DNA of 64,000 nt from Prionace glauca (Eukaryota > Chordata > Chondrichthyes > Carcharhiniformes > Carcharhinidae): NCBI GenBank assembly GCA_037974335.1, contig CM075760.1, positions 4,628,859 through 4,692,858 on the forward strand. Reading direction: 5' to 3'. Each line of letters starts with the position of its first letter. Positions within the stretch are counted from its first letter, which is position 1. Under the pieces are notes generated by a model, which saw only the letters and a list, made by a program, of their open reading frames with translations, was not told the DNA's origin and searched no databases. This document shows, one piece after another, positions 10,290 through 21,593 of this stretch. A program made the translations under genes and the position numbers.

Positions 10290-10524
10290 TCATGCGGCCA
10301 ATTTTGCGTCGATAATTCGGTCTTGTCCTCTTCTTTTCCATCCAGAAATTTATTTCCGTCACTTAGCACTTCCTGTAACCTGGATTTCTTGATATTATCT
10401 GGTAATTATTTTTCATGCTTTAAACCTATGTCCCTGTGCATACCCGGGAGTAAAATTGTTGGACATGTTTTCAATGCGTGATGCATCTGATATTGCTATA
10501 GATGCCGGTCAGGGAGTTTTTTTT

Positions 10525-10935
10525 TAAACTTGATTTGATTTACTGTTGATTTACTATTGGGATGCGGTGAAAAGTATCGTTCCTTGCGCGCCAGCAAACT
10601 AAGCATACCGTTCAAAGAGAAGGAAAGGAAAGAGTGTAGAATACAATGTTACAGTCATAGCTAGGGTGTATAGAAAGATTATCTGAAGTAATTCGTTCAA
10701 AAATCTGATGGCAGCAGGGAAGAAGCTGCTCTTGAATGAGTTGGTGTGTGACCTCAGGCTTTTATACCTTTTTCTCGATGGAAGATGGTGGAAGAGAGAA
10801 TGTCCGGGATGTGTGGCGTCCTTAATTATGCTGGCTGCTTTTCCCGAGGCAGCGGGAAGTGTAGACAGAGTCAATGAATGGGAGGCTGGTTTGAGTGTTG
10901 GATTCAGCTTTGCTCAGGACCCTTTGTAGGTAGGG
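10525..10935 (-). mobile_element. L2-like LINE 3' end
   Basis: The minus strand reads TLPAASGKAASIIKDATHPG, HSLFHHLPSRKRYKSLR, SFKSSFFPAAIRFLN, the conserved C-terminal part of a non-LTR retrotransposon ORF2 outside the CR1-A/B/C group. The plus-strand 3' end is tttgatttgatt. The same insertion point is occupied at 44172 but not at the related 38.2 kb copy. Confidence 0.75.
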
Positions 10936-11331
10936 TACTGTTGGAAACAAAAATATAAAAACAAAAATTCATTATTGTTTGCAAAATGGTGGTAAGGATA
11001 TTAGCGGATTGAAATCATTTTATCTTCCCTTTTACTTCCAACATGCTTTGAATCTAAATTTTAAACTCCCACCTGTTGAAAGATCCTGTTGGATCCTGTT
11101 GAAGGAGAAGCGATGGCTTTAAACTAGATCTATGCTACTGCACCTATCGACAGCTGTAACTTACACTGCTACCGGCAACATCCTGAAACAGAGCCACAGT
11201 TTATTCTGACAAAAAGATGAGTGACTCAGCCATGAGACAGGTTCGGCCAAAGACTTTTTAAAAAGGCAACTCAACTGTTTGACAGGAAAAAAAAGAATCT
11301 TTACCGACCTTTGGGCTGTAATGAGACACAG

Positions 11332-11894
11332 CAAGAAGTCTCACAACACCAGGTTAGAGTCCAACCACTGGATCTGTACTCGTTGGAGTTTAGAAGGATG
11401 AGGGGGGATCTTATAGAGACGTATAAGATAATGAAGGGGATGGATAGGGTAGAGGTAGAGAGATCCTTCCCGCTTAGAAAGGACAGCAGGACTAGTGGGC
11501 ACAGCCTCAAGATAAGGGGGGTTGTGCAGATTAGATCAGAGTTGAGGAGGAACTTCTTCACTCAAAGGGTGGTGAATCTCTGGAATTCTCTGCCCACTGT
11601 GGTGGAGGCTGCCTCGCTAAATATATTTAAGTCACAGGTAGATAGGTTTCTGACAGACAGGGGAATTAAGGGTTATGGGGAGAACGGGAAAGTGGAACTG
11701 ATCCACTTCAGATCAGCCATGATCTTATTGAATGGCGGGGCAGGCTCGAAGGGCTAGATGGCCTACTCCTGCTCCTATTTCTTATGTTCTTATTTGATAG
11801 ATGATTTGACTATCAAAAAAACTGGTTGGACTCTAACCTGGTGTTGTGAGACTTCTTACTGTGTTTACCCCAGTCCAACGCCGGCATCTCCACA
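11332..11894. mobile_element. Fold-back element, copy 2, split by CR1-A
   Basis: Left arm ccaggttagagtccaacca and right arm tggttggactctaacctgg are inverted copies. A CR1-A 3' end occupies 11368-11792 between them. Flanks show an imperfect target repeat of about 16-20 bp (ctgtaat-gag...acag). The paralogous site near 30135 lacks it. Confidence 0.75.
11368..11792 (+). mobile_element. CR1-A LINE 3' end inside fold-back element
   Basis: Encodes [36 protein letters not shown], then the 3' UTR and octamer tail. Inserted into the fold-back element 11332-11894. Confidence 0.85.
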
Positions 11895-12114
11895 TCTGTA
11901 ATTGAGGGACATGCAGTTTAATGCTTCTCCCTGAGGATACAATAATAATAATTGAATCCACGGAAAGGACCACTGCCCTCTTTGCCCGACTGAAGCTGCT
12001 CCTGTCAACGTCTGTTGTAGCAATGATCATTCGTGAAGAACAAAGATAACTAATTATTCACACAATGTCATTTGTTTGCGTTAATTTACTATTTCAGCTT
12101 TTCCAAATGATGAC

Positions 12115-12245
12115 CAAGTGGTTGTATTGCTAAGCTATTATCCCAGAAACTCAGCTAACGATGGTGGAATTTGAATTCAATGAAGGAGATCTGGAATTAA
12201 AAATCTACTGATGACAATGAAACTATTGCCAATCGTCGGAAAACT
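12115..12245 (+). mobile_element. tRNA-headed SINE, 5' part
   Basis: It reads tggtggaatttgaattcaat and ctggaattaaaaatctactg, as in the copy at 30625. Another SINE inserted at its ctggttca block. Confidence 0.6.
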
Positions 12246-12255
12246 CCATCTGGTT

Positions 12256-12545
12256 CACGGTGGCACAGTGGTAAACACTGCTACCTCACAGCGCCAGGGA
12301 CCCTGGTTCAATTCCCAGCTTGGGTCCAGGAAAGTTCTGTGTCGGGTTTGCATGTTCTCCCATATCTTCATGGGTTTCTTCCAGTTTCCTCTCCCAGCCT
12401 GAAATACGTGCTGGTTATGTGCAATGGACATATTAACTTCTTCCTCAGTTTCCCAGACAGGCCCCATTCGGTGGCGACGAGGGGAATTTCACAGTAACTT
12501 AACTGCAGTGTTAATGTAAGCCTTTCTTATGACTAATAAATAAAT
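12256..12545 (+). mobile_element. V-SINE type SINE
   Basis: Head ggtggcacagtggtaaacac, degraded core, tail with acagtaacttaactgcagtg. Paralogous insertion at 30808-31100. Confidence 0.75.
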
Positions 12546-12672
12546 TTGATTCGATTTATTATTGTCACATGTCTTAGTATAGAGTGAAAAGTGTCGTTTC
12601 TTGCATGTTGGAGAGACCAAGAATACAGTTCATAGAGAAGGAAATAAGAGAGTTCAGAATGTAGTATTATAG
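12545..12672 (-). mobile_element. L2-like LINE 3' end, short
   Basis: tttgattcgatttattattg and tgaaaagtgtcgtttcttgc match the other L2-like ends at 10525, 31100 and 44172. Confidence 0.65.
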
Positions 12673-12679
12673 TCATAGC

Positions 12680-12836
12680 CGGTTGGGTGGTTTGGCCATA
12701 CTAAGTTGCCCCTGAGTGTCAGGGGAAATATTCTAGGGTAAATGCATTGGGCTGTGGGGTTAGGACCTGGGTGGGATTGTGGTCAGTGCAGACTCGATGG
12801 GCCAAATGGCCTCCTTCTGCACTATGATTCTATGAA
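12680..12836 (+). mobile_element. SINE 3' half
   Basis: SINE tail region with gtgcagactcgatgggccaa and final attctatga; the head is missing. Confidence 0.7.
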
Positions 12837-13257
12837 ATTTCTTGAAGGGGAACAGAGAGGCGCTGATGATCCCAGGCCTCTCTAGTGGAAGAGATTGCAG
12901 GTTTGGGAAGTGCAGTCAAAGGTGCACGGATCTGCTTATTCAATCACTTAATTTTAAATTCGGAAACTGGTTTCAAATAGATGTCTATGGTTAGGATGTT
13001 TAAGTAATAAATGACCGGGAACAAAGTTATTTTTAATGTAAGTTCACTGTGAAACTTTCTGGTGACCAATCGAAGTTTGCTGCGTTGTTCTGCTCACTCC
13101 CATTCTATTCATATCCATCAAACAGTCGCCCCCTTCCCGCACCCACCACCCCCTCTACTATATAATTTGTTTAAAATATTTTGCTCTCCTGTTTTAATGA
13201 ATTTTGTTTTGAATTCTCTCAGGAAGCAGCGACCACCTGTATTGGCTGCGGGATGTA

Positions 13258-14285
13258 ACATAGAAACATGGGAACTAGAAGCAAGAATAGGCCATTTGAC
13301 CCTTTGAACCTGCTCCGCCATTTATTTTGATCAAGGCCGACCAGCAAATTCACTAACCTGATCCCCCTTTCTCTTACATCCCTTGATCCCTTTCGCCCCA
13401 AGAGCGATATCTCATTTCTTCTTGAAATCAGACAACGTTTTGACCTCAACTACTTTCTGTGGGAACGAATTCTGCACATTCACCACCCTCTGGGTGAAGA
13501 AAGTCTAGAAACTGCAATTCTAAAAGTTTTAACCCTGATCCTCAAACTATGGCCCTTAGTTCACGGCTATCCTACCACTGGGAAAATTCTTTCTGAATCT
13601 ACTCTGTCTAACCGTGTTGGAACTTCATAGGGTTCTACGAGATCCCCTTTCACTCTTCTAAACTTCAGTGAATATAATCCTAAAGAGACTTAATCTTTCA
13701 TCATATGAAAGACTTGCCCCAGGAGTCAGCCTGGTAAACCTTCGCTGCATTCCCTCTATAAGCAAGGGCACCCCTCCTCAGGTAAGGACCCCAAAACTGC
13801 ACACAATAGTATAGGCGTGGCCTCACCAATGCCCTGTACTATTGCAGGAAAACCTCCCAATGCCTATACTCAAATCCTGTCGCTATGAAGGCCAACATAC
13901 CATTTGTCTTCTATATTGCCTACTGTACCTGCATGCTTCCTGTCAGCAAATGATGCATGAGGACTCGAAGATCTCATTGAGTCTCCCTCAATTTACACCC
14001 ATTCAAGTAATCTTCCTATTATTGGTACCAAAGTGGATAATCTCACATTTATCCACGTTATACTGCATCTACCTATCCAGACGCCCACACACTCAACTTG
14101 TCCAAATCACGCTGAAGCATCTCTGCTTCCTCCTCACAGCTCACCGTCCCACCCACCTTTCTACCATCTGCAAATTTGGAGATAATACATTCAGTTCCCT
14201 CTTCAAAATCATTAATCTATAACACGAATAGTTGAGATCCTAGTACAGATCCCTGATGAATCCCATTAGTCCCTGACTGCCAGTC
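13258..14285 (-). mobile_element. Old CR1 LINE, about 1 kb
   Basis: Reverse-strand CR1 ORF2 recognised by scattered blocks, such as the plus-strand tttggagataatacattcag (RT motif C area) and caaaactgcacacaatagta. Many lesions. The paralogous position in unit 2 (34402) reads straight through without it, so it either arrived after the duplication or was deleted there. Confidence 0.7.
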
Positions 14286-14716
14286 AAGAGAAAAGCTCCT
14301 TCAACTGGGGGCTCTGGTTTTCCTACCGGAGCAACACTCATCGCGTTGCTTCTCTGTCTCCGTCTTACAGATGGAGCCTGTCAAAGGACTAATTTCGTGT
14401 GTATTCCTCAGAAAATACCCAGTTTAAGATGAACAAAACCTCGTTGTTTCTTTCATCCGGCGCAGAGGGGTAGGAATTGAAGAGCCAAGGAGTTTGATCT
14501 CACTGGTTGAATGGAAAGCAAAGAAGCTTTGAGATGATTGAATGTCAACTGTTGACCCTGTCGGCAGAGTGCTAGGTGTTACTTCCCGCTTCTCAACTCT
14601 TGAGTTAAATAATCTGAGCTTCAGCTCATTGCTGTTAACTGTGCCAGGAGCTCTCTGCAAACATGTCTCCTATTATTTTGTGTTCATTCCTCACAGCGGC
14701 TGCTCTGTTAACCGGT

Positions 14717-15054
14717 GAGAGACTGTTCCCGCTCAAAAAAGACAGTAGGACTAGGGGGCACAGCCTCAAGATAAAGGTTTAGAACAGAGTTGAGGAGGAA
14801 CTTCTTCACTCAAAGGGTGGTGAATCTCTGGAATTCTCTGCCCGTTGAAGTGGTGGAGGCTGCCTCGCTAAATATTTTTAAGAAACGGGTTGATGGGTTT
14901 TTGATAAGAGAAGGGATTAAGGGTTATGGGGAGAGGGCGGGAAGGTGGAGCTGAGTCACGACAGATCAGCCATGATCTTATTGAATGGCGGGGCAGGCTC
15001 GAAGGGCCAGATGGCCTACTCCTGCTCCTATTTCTTATGTTCTTATGTTCTTAT
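14717..15054 (+). mobile_element. CR1-A LINE 3' end in V3a leader intron
   Basis: It begins in the ERLFPLKKDSRTRG coding block two bases after the V3a splice donor and ends in the octamer tail. The donor GTGAG is retained. Confidence 0.85.
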
Positions 15055-15293
15055 GAGTTCACAAGTTGCACAAACCTGTAGGTCACATCTTTACCACACA
15101 TGACACTAACCCATGGGTAACACTGGATTCATCGGAGATTAGTAAATTAACCCTTTGCAATTTGTAACCACACACCCTGTGACAAACATTGGAGTTGAAA
15201 ATCTCGTTTTCAGTTTGCCCTTCAAATTGCAGGAAACACAAGAGGGGAACTGATCTCGATAAGACACCAAATGTGCTTTCAAATCTGCTTGAA

Positions 15294-15634
15294 GGGCGGC
15301 ACCATGACACAGTGGCGAGGCACTGCTGTCTCACAGCTCCAGGGACCTGGATTCGACTTCTGGCTTCGGTCAATATCTGTCTGGAGTTTGTATGTTCTCC
15401 CCATGTCTGCGTGGGTTTCCTCTGGGTGCTTCAGTTTCCTCCCACCGTCCAAAAATGTGCAGGTTAGATAGACAGGCCTTGCTAAATTTCCCTTAGTGTC
15501 TCGGGATGCAAATGTTAGCGGGATTAGCGGGCTAAATAGGTGGGATTACGGCGCGGGGGCATGCGTAGGATTGTGGTCTGGTGCAGACTGGATGGGCCGA
15601 ATGGCCTTCTCCTGCACTGTAGAGATTCAATGAT
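15294..15634 (+). mobile_element. V-SINE type SINE in V3a leader intron
   Basis: Head ggcggcaccatgacacagtg, B-box-like region, core catgtctgcgtgggtttcct, tail ctgcactgtagagattcaat. Confidence 0.85.
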
Positions 15635-15655
15635 TTATTATTTGATCCAAACACC

Positions 15656-15998
15656 TTGGCGGCACGGTAGCACAGTGGTTAGCACTGCTGCTTCACAGCT
15701 CCAGGGTCCTGGGTTCGATTCCCGGCTCGGGTCACTGCCTGTGTGGAGTTTGCACATTCTCCTCGTGTCTGCATGGGTTTTCTCCGGGTGCTCCGGTTTC
15801 CTCCCACAGTCCAAAGATGTGCGGGTTAGGTTCATTGGCTATGCTAAAATTGCCCCTTAGTGTCCTGGGATGTGTAGGTTAGAGGGATTAGCAGGTAAAT
15901 GTGTAGGGATATGGGGATAGGGTCTGGGTGGGATTGTGTTCGGTGCAGACTCGATGGGCCGTAGGGCCTGTTTCTGCACTGTAGGGTTCTATGGACTC
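15656..15998 (+). mobile_element. V-SINE type SINE, full length, young
   Basis: Complete from ggcggcacggtagcacagtg, with intact B box (gggttcgattcccg), to ctgcactgtagggttctatg. It closely resembles the copies at 18359-18685 and 62575-62917, which suggests recent activity. Confidence 0.9.
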
Positions 15999-16457
15999 TA
16001 TGGTTGCAATCCCTGACCGAAGGAAATATATTTCATTTTAGTGGCGTCGATCTATATATTGGGATATTACTCAGGGCAAAAATGCCGAGAGAAAGATTTA
16101 GTTGATTGTTCATCGTTTGAAATGATGTTATTCTGGACTTTTACAGGACATTGTAGAGGAGACTCTGTTACACAGACACCGGCTGCAGTCACAGTGAGTG
16201 AAGGAGATGATGTCCAGTTGTTCTGTAACTTTACAACCACAGCCAGCGACCACCCGAACATGTTCTGGTATCTTCCGCATCCCAGCGGGTGCATGGAGTT
16301 TTATACTGCGGAGAAATAAGCACAGCGGGAACTCGGAGAGATCCCCAGGGGACCATTTCTCCGCCGAGTTTGATTTTGTGAAGGGCACCGTCCCGCTGCA
16401 AGTGTCTGAAGCAGAGCTGAGAGACTCCTCCGGGGTATATTACTGCGCACTGAGACC

Positions 16458-16496
16458 CACAGAGACTGAGAGCTGGCCTGAACCTATACAAAAACT
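16458..16496 (+). promoter_or_regulatory. 23-RSS of V3a
   Basis: Heptamer CACAGAG, spacer of 23 nt, nonamer ACAAAAACT (8 of 9). Confidence 0.85.
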
Positions 16497-16787
16497 GCCA
16501 GGACCTCACTCAGTGATGTGGGCGGTTGAGTGAACGAGAATGGAGTATTTTTACAGCGCCGTTCTTGATGTGCCACCGTGGGTTCACAGTCACTGTTGTA
16601 ATGAATGGAGAAGGCACAACAGCCAGTTTAGCCTCTGCACGATCCTTCAAGTCATATTTTAATGGATAATCTAATTCAGGACCTTTATTGTTGGGCAGTT
16701 GTGGACGAGAGCAATTCCACAGCTCTTCCTCAATCCAATCAATAACTCCTTTCCAAAGGGGGCAGTAGGCGCCCTGATTTAACACAA

Positions 16788-16908
16788 GGGTTATGGGGAG
16801 AAAGTGGGAAAGTGGAACTGATCCACTTCAGATCAGCCATGATCTTATTGAATGGCGGGGCAGGCTCGAAGGGGGTTAGATGGCCCACTCCTGCTCCTAT
16901 TTCTTCTG
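16788..16908 (+). mobile_element. CR1-A LINE 3' UTR tail
   Basis: Only the last 120 bp (agatcagccatgatcttatt to cctatttcttctgat). Confidence 0.75.
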
Positions 16909-17088
16909 ATCTCATCCGAAAGCCGGCATCTCTGACAATTCACCATTCTCTGAGAACTGAACTGCCGCATCTGAATGGATTCTGGGAAAGGAGTCTCTGG
17001 AGAGAGACTTGAGTTTTGAAAACTTCTGTATCAGAGGCAATAGAGCGAACAACTGAACCTCGCCTGGGACCCAGCATTTTGTTGGGCA

Positions 17089-17675
17089 GCGCGATGGCAC
17101 AGTGGTTAGCACTGACTGCCTCACAGCCCCAGGACCCAGGTTCGATTCCAGCCTCGGTCACTGTCTATGTGGAATTCGCAAATTCTTCCTGCTGGTTTTT
17201 CTCCCACAGTCCAAAGATGTGCAGGCTTGGGCGGCACGGTAGCACAGTGGGTTAGCGCTGCTGCTTCATAGCTCCAGGGTCCTTGGGTTCGATTCCCGGC
17301 TCCGGTCACTGTCTGTGTGGAGTTTGCACATTCTCCTCGTGTCTGCGTGGGTTTCCTCCGAGTACTCCGGTTTCCTACCACAGTCCAAAGATGTGTGGGT
17401 TAGGTTGATTGGCCATGCTAAGAAATTGCCCCTGAGTATCCAGGGATCGTAGGTTGGAGGGATTAGTGGGTAGTAATATGTAGGGATATGGGGGTAGAAC
17501 CTGGGTGGGATTGTGTTCGGCGCGGAATCGAAGGTCTCTTTCTGCACTGTAGCGGGTTAGGTTAATTGGCCAGATTAAATTGACCCTTCGTGTCAGGTTG
17601 GTCAGTAGGGAATACAGCCTGAGTGGTATGGGCCGAATGGCATCCTTCTACACCGGAGGGATTCTCTGATTAGCT
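17089..17675 (+). mobile_element. Three SINE pieces in tandem
   Basis: A SINE head and part of a core at 17089-17225 is interrupted by a complete V-SINE copy at 17231-17552. The first copy's 3' half then resumes at about 17550-17675 (gttaggttaattggccagat). This is a SINE-into-SINE insertion. Confidence 0.75.
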
Positions 17676-18007
17676 GTTGTACTGTTAATTCTGAGATATT
17701 TGCACCGTGTTGACAATAAATATATAATTCATATTTGCAAGTGCAGGTAGATTAGTGTAAAGCTTTATGGAGCCGATCAGGTTAATAACTGAGTCTTAGA
17801 TAAGAAGCAGACTCTTGATTTCTTCGTCACCCGCTCTCCTTGAGCAGGAGGCCAGATTCCATTGGAGTCACACAACAGCTACTCAGGTTGTTTTCCCTGA
17901 AGTAATCCGAAGCTCCTGTGGAGAAGAAAAAAAATCTCATCATAGACTGGAGACTGGAAATCCCGGGATTTCGTGAACCCAATCATTGAAAACATGGTTC
18001 CAAATGT

Positions 18008-18685
18008 AACATAGAACATAGAACCCTACTTTTTTTTACCCCTTTATTCCAATCTAATCAAGTCAAATTAAACCCAATTCAGAGTCCCAACAAGTTGGGA
18101 CATTCCCGATCCAAGCTGACAAGACAGGTCTCCTGTCTTGGGCTTGATCTACATGATCCAAGCTGACTGGAGTAGGTGTAGCTCCTCCTCCAAGGCTTGA
18201 TCTAATTTGCATCTTAGCCAAAAGGCCGAGATGCCGGTTTAAAAAATTGCTTCAAATGAAGCTGAATTGCAACCCAATGACTTCAACCAAGTGCAGCATG
18301 TTGACCCTACACTTGATCGACACTAACAGACTACACTTGATCTTAGCCAAAAGGCCGAGTGCAGAAACAGGCCCTTCGGCCCATCGAGTCTGCACCGAAC
18401 ACAATCCCACCCAGACACTATCCCCATATCCCTACACATTTACCTGCTAATCCCTCTAACCTACACATCCCAGGACACTAAGGGGTAATTTTAGCATAGC
18501 CAATGAACCTAACCCGCACATCTTTGGACTGTGGGAGGAAACCGGAGCACCCGGAGAAAACCCACGCAGACACGAGGAGAATGTGCAAATTCCACACAGG
18601 CAGTGATCCGAGCCAGGAATCGAACCCAGGACCCTGGAGCTGTGAAGCAGCAGTGCTAACCACTGTGCTACCGTGCCGTGCCATG
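18008..18685 (-). mobile_element. V-SINE type SINE split by a U2-derived retroposon
   Basis: The minus-strand SINE has its 3' end at 18008-18029 and the rest at 18359-18685. The 329 bp between are the U2-headed element. Removing it restores the usual ctacagtgcagaaacagg junction. Confidence 0.88.
18030..18358 (-). mobile_element. U2-snRNA-headed retroposon, copy 1
   Basis: Read on minus, it starts ctcggccttttggctaagat, the 5' end of U2 snRNA, continues through caagtgtagtctg, and about 125 bp later has a second U2-like start (catctcggccttttggctaa). A region with gaggaggagctacacctact follows, and it ends in about 8 A. It differs from copy 2 (54334-54657) at only about 4 positions. No target duplication is visible here. 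It is not a U2 gene: only the first 30-40 nt are U2-like. Confidence 0.85.
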
Positions 18686-18689
18686 TAGA

Positions 18690-19140
18690 AACTGAAATCT
18701 AACTGCAGCAATCTTAACAGGTCCGATGGAAACAGCCGGAAAATAAGTTTAACTCTCGAATCAACTCGGCGAGATAAATAAAGGTTTTAACTTATTTAGT
18801 GCCATTTATGGACTCTAGAGGTCTGAAAGTATTTTACGAAGCATGGAGGTTCATTCCCAGTGTTGTGGCGGTTGTGCTGTTTGAAATATTATTTACTCAG
18901 AGGACACGGGGCGTTGTGGATTTCTGCCAGAAAGAGTTGTCGTACTGACTCTCACAGTGGAGTGAAAAGTCCCGCTATTTTCTGGATACCTTGATCTATA
19001 GTAACTAAAACCTTTCGACACGAGAGGAGCGACAAATCCCTCTCCCCTAGTCCTCGTCTCTCGTTCATTCACTCTTTCTCTCTCTGTCTTCCACCCCTTC
19101 CCCCCACACACACATGCACACTCTTTTCCGATCCACGCTA
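18690..19140. other. Non-coding segment, no gene seen
   Basis: AT-rich sequence with a C/T-rich part near 19060-19120. The part at about 18800-18920 is paralogous to about 45780-45900. Confidence 0.5.
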
Positions 19141-19655
19141 TTATTTAGAAACATTAGGCGAGTATTTTCTTCAGACTAGCCCGTGATATTGGATCATGAA
19201 ATACAATGGTTAATACAGTTCATTCTCCAAATCTCCCCCTGTGCCATAACATGGGCAATTTGGAAGCATAGGGACCAGAAACAGGAGTAGGCCATTCGAG
19301 CCTGCCCCGTCATTGATTCTGATCATGGGCTGGTCAACACATTTAATATCCTGAACACCCCCTCCCCAATCCCCTTGCTCCCTTTAACCCCAAGAGGTAT
19401 AACTAATTTCTTCTTGAAATCAGACAACGTTATAGAAACATAGAAAACAGAAATTTATCTGCAGGTGCTTGTCCGTTACATACCATTGTTCACAGTGAAA
19501 TATCACATTGCAAATTTAAATCCTGTAATTTGCCGCTGTCATCTGTCACCGCGGTGAACTGCGGTTTTATGCAGCTTTGGTCAAACATAAGGTCTTGCAG
19601 AGCCACCTAGTGGAATATTCTCATTTAACACGTTTATTCTCGGATATTGCATCAT
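19141..19655. repeat. Left flank duplicated unit, copy 2
   Basis: Paralogue of 1-500, including the old CR1 tail at 19265-19430, but without the CR1-B copy found at 501-1375. Confidence 0.75.
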
Positions 19656-19659
19656 GAAA

Positions 19660-20131
19660 GAAGCAGGAATAATCTAGGAAATTATAGGTCGGTGAGCCTG
19701 ACACCAGTGGTGGAAAGCATTCGGAGAAGATACTGAGGGGCGGGATGTATGAACATTTTGAGGAAAGTGGACTAGTTAGTGATAGGCAGCATGGTTTTGT
19801 ACGGGGAAGGTCATGTCTTACCAAATCAATGAGTTTTTTTTTGAAGAGGTGATAAGAAATTGATGATGTAAGGGTTATGGATATAATTTATATCGACTTT
19901 AGCAAGGCATGGTCCCTCATACCGATTGGGAGAAACATTGAAATCACAAGGAATTTGGGGTGGGCTTGCGAGATGGATACAGAACTGGCTTGGTTGTACA
20001 AGACAGAGAGTAGTAGTGGAAGTGTGTCTTTCTGAATGAGATTTGGAGCTAGTGGTCTTCCACAGATATCAGTGATGGGGCTTCTGTTATTTACAGTGTA
20101 TATAAATGATCTGGAGGAAAATTTAGGTGTT
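19660..20131 (+). mobile_element. Old CR1 LINE RT fragment (unit 2 copy)
   Basis: The paralogous counterpart of 1381-1860. Degenerate RT with the acaagacagagagtagtagt and tatataaatgatctggagga blocks. Confidence 0.7.
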
Positions 20132-20333
20132 CTATGATTCTGTGATGATATTCTCATGCTTATTTGAAGATGAATGTACATGTGAGCTGTGGCTTAACGT
20201 TCCTATTTTGCATCTGAAAAAGGGAAAGAATCTGTAGACAGAAGCGAATTTCCAATCTTCAATTTCATTGCCGGAGACTATCCGATATTCTGTTTTTTTG
20301 CGCTTGTATTGAACTGAAATGTTCTGATGAAGT

Positions 20334-20347
20334 CCACCAGAGGGCGC
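20334..20347 (+). promoter_or_regulatory. CTCF consensus match
   Basis: CCACCAGAGGGCGC fits CCASYAGRKGGCRS at all 14 positions, on plus. This orientation is opposite to most other matches in the window. Confidence 0.6.
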
Positions 20348-20404
20348 GCATGTCACATGGATCCCTGCCCCCTCAAGACTCAGTCTGGTTCTTTCTGAAC
20401 TGTA

Positions 20405-20540
20405 GAAAATTAGCGTCACGGGGATTAGCAAGGTAAATGTGCGGGGTTACGGGAATAGGGCTGGGTGGGATTGTGGTCAGTACAGACTTGATGGACCGAG
20501 TGGCCTCCTTCTCTTTACTGCAGGTATTCTATGATTCTAT
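20405..20540 (+). mobile_element. SINE 3' half
   Basis: SINE tail with gtcagtacagacttgatgga and attctatgattctat at the end. Confidence 0.65.
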
Positions 20541-21247
20541 CACAGGCTGGCTAGAATGGATAGTCAGAGTCTTTTTCCCAGGATTGAAGGTTAAATTACT
20601 CGAGGTTGAACGTGAGAGGGGCAAAGTTTAAGGGAGATGTAACGGGCAGAGGATGGTGAATATCTACGACGTGTTCCCAGAGGAAGTGGTGGAATTAGAT
20701 TCAATAGCAAAGCTCAAGACAGGAGGAAGTGGGGAGGGTTCATCTACAACGCAGCCAGTTTCCTTCATTCTCCTGAAAACTTCCAAATAATTGTCCCTGA
20801 TCCTGCAAAATTCGGGGGAATACAATCCTCATTTGTGTGGTTTCACCGCCTTGTGATTGAACCCTGTTGTCATTCTGGTAAACCTACACTGCACACAAGT
20901 GGATGGACCGGTACTACATCAGAGGCCCTCCATTTGGGTAGATATTTCTCAGTTACACTTGCTATCAGACAATACATATTTTGCCCATGCTGAAATCATG
21001 AATAAATTTAGGCTTGTGCCTTTGGTAGTTTGCTGAAAACATTTTCAAGGAATAATTTTCAGCATTGAGCTCTGTAATGATGGGCACATTGGTGGAGACA
21101 AAATTGTAATTCTTGAGAAGGATTATTGCTAATTATAATGCTCTTACCCCTGGTTTCTGAGCCCAATATTTTAGTTCAGCATTTCCTTTACAGTCATAAT
21201 TGTAGAGTCACAAAAGCTTTTCATTTTTGGCCCACATTGGCAGCATG
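20541..21247. other. No gene seen; old CR1 traces
   Basis: The first 200 bp carry traces of a CR1-E-like 3' end (gaacgtgagaggggcaaagt, ggaagtggtggaattagatt). The rest is unique AT-rich sequence without a reading frame of interest. Confidence 0.45.
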
Positions 21248-21534
21248 GGATAAAGGGGGGGCGGTTTAGAACAGAGTTGAGGAGGAACTTCTTCACTCAA
21301 AGGGTGGTGAATCTCTGGAATTCTCTGCCCGTTGAAGTGGTGGAGGCTGCCTCGCTAAATATTTTTAAGAAACGGGTTGATGGGTTTTTGATAAGAGAAG
21401 GGATTAAGGGTTATGGGGAGAGGGCGGGAAGGTGGAGCTGAGTCACGACAGATCAGCCATGATCTTATTGAATGGCGGGGCAGGCTCGAAGGGCCAGATG
21501 GCCTACTCCTGCTCCTATTTCTTATGTTCTTATG
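21248..21534 (+). mobile_element. CR1-A LINE 3' end
   Basis: Starts in the G-run of the coding block (aaagggggggcggtttagaa) and ends with the octamer tail. Confidence 0.85.
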
Positions 21535-21593
21535 AATTCTAATGATCATGAATTAATTAATTAATAATTAATTCTAATTATCAGTTCTAATCA

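Larger units (their letters stand above)
10960..12700. repeat. Duplicated block, copy 1
   Basis: Paralogous to about 29725-31265: shared gtttgcaaaatggtggt start, a shared tRNA-type SINE and a shared V-SINE at 12256/30808, with the fold-back element present here only. No gene was found. Confidence 0.7.
14663..16457 (+). pseudogene. V3a antigen-receptor V segment (one frameshift)
   Basis: Leader exon 14663-14714 encodes MSPIILCSFLTAAALLT, donor GTGAGA. The leader intron is 1.43 kb, swollen by a CR1-A tail and two SINEs. The V exon starts at 16147 after ttttacag and reads GHCRGDSVTQTPAAVTVSEG, then the first conserved Cys in QLFCNF and Trp in MFWYL. Past PSG an extra T in a T run shifts the frame. 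The rest reads SAEFDFVKGTVPLQVSEAEL and SSGVYYCALRP. The V end, CALR, and the 23-RSS fit a TCR alpha/delta type V. The single one-base lesion lies in a homopolymer and could be an allele or a sequencing error, otherwise recent inactivation. Paralogue V3b is at 35514-36265. Confidence 0.85.

Noticed and set aside
13062-13307. Short plus-strand frame near 13.1 kb
   Set aside because: It overlaps duplicated non-coding flank and an old CR1 tail, and no homologous frame is kept at 33.7 kb.
15638-15835. Recurring 65-residue frame reading LTRTSLDCGRKPEHPEKTHA
   Set aside because: It is the reverse reading of the V-SINE core and tRNA-like head, not a gene.
18030-18358. Functional U2 snRNA gene
   Set aside because: Only the first 30-40 nt resemble U2; the branch-site pairing region is altered (gtagtctg), Sm site and 3' stem loops are missing, and the element ends in poly-A.
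20132-20431. Minus-strand open frame of 99 residues with a Cys-containing stretch (GAGIHVTCAPSGG)
   Set aside because: It ends in the duplicated flank and an old CR1 and lacks Trp, second Cys and RSS, so it is not called a V exon.
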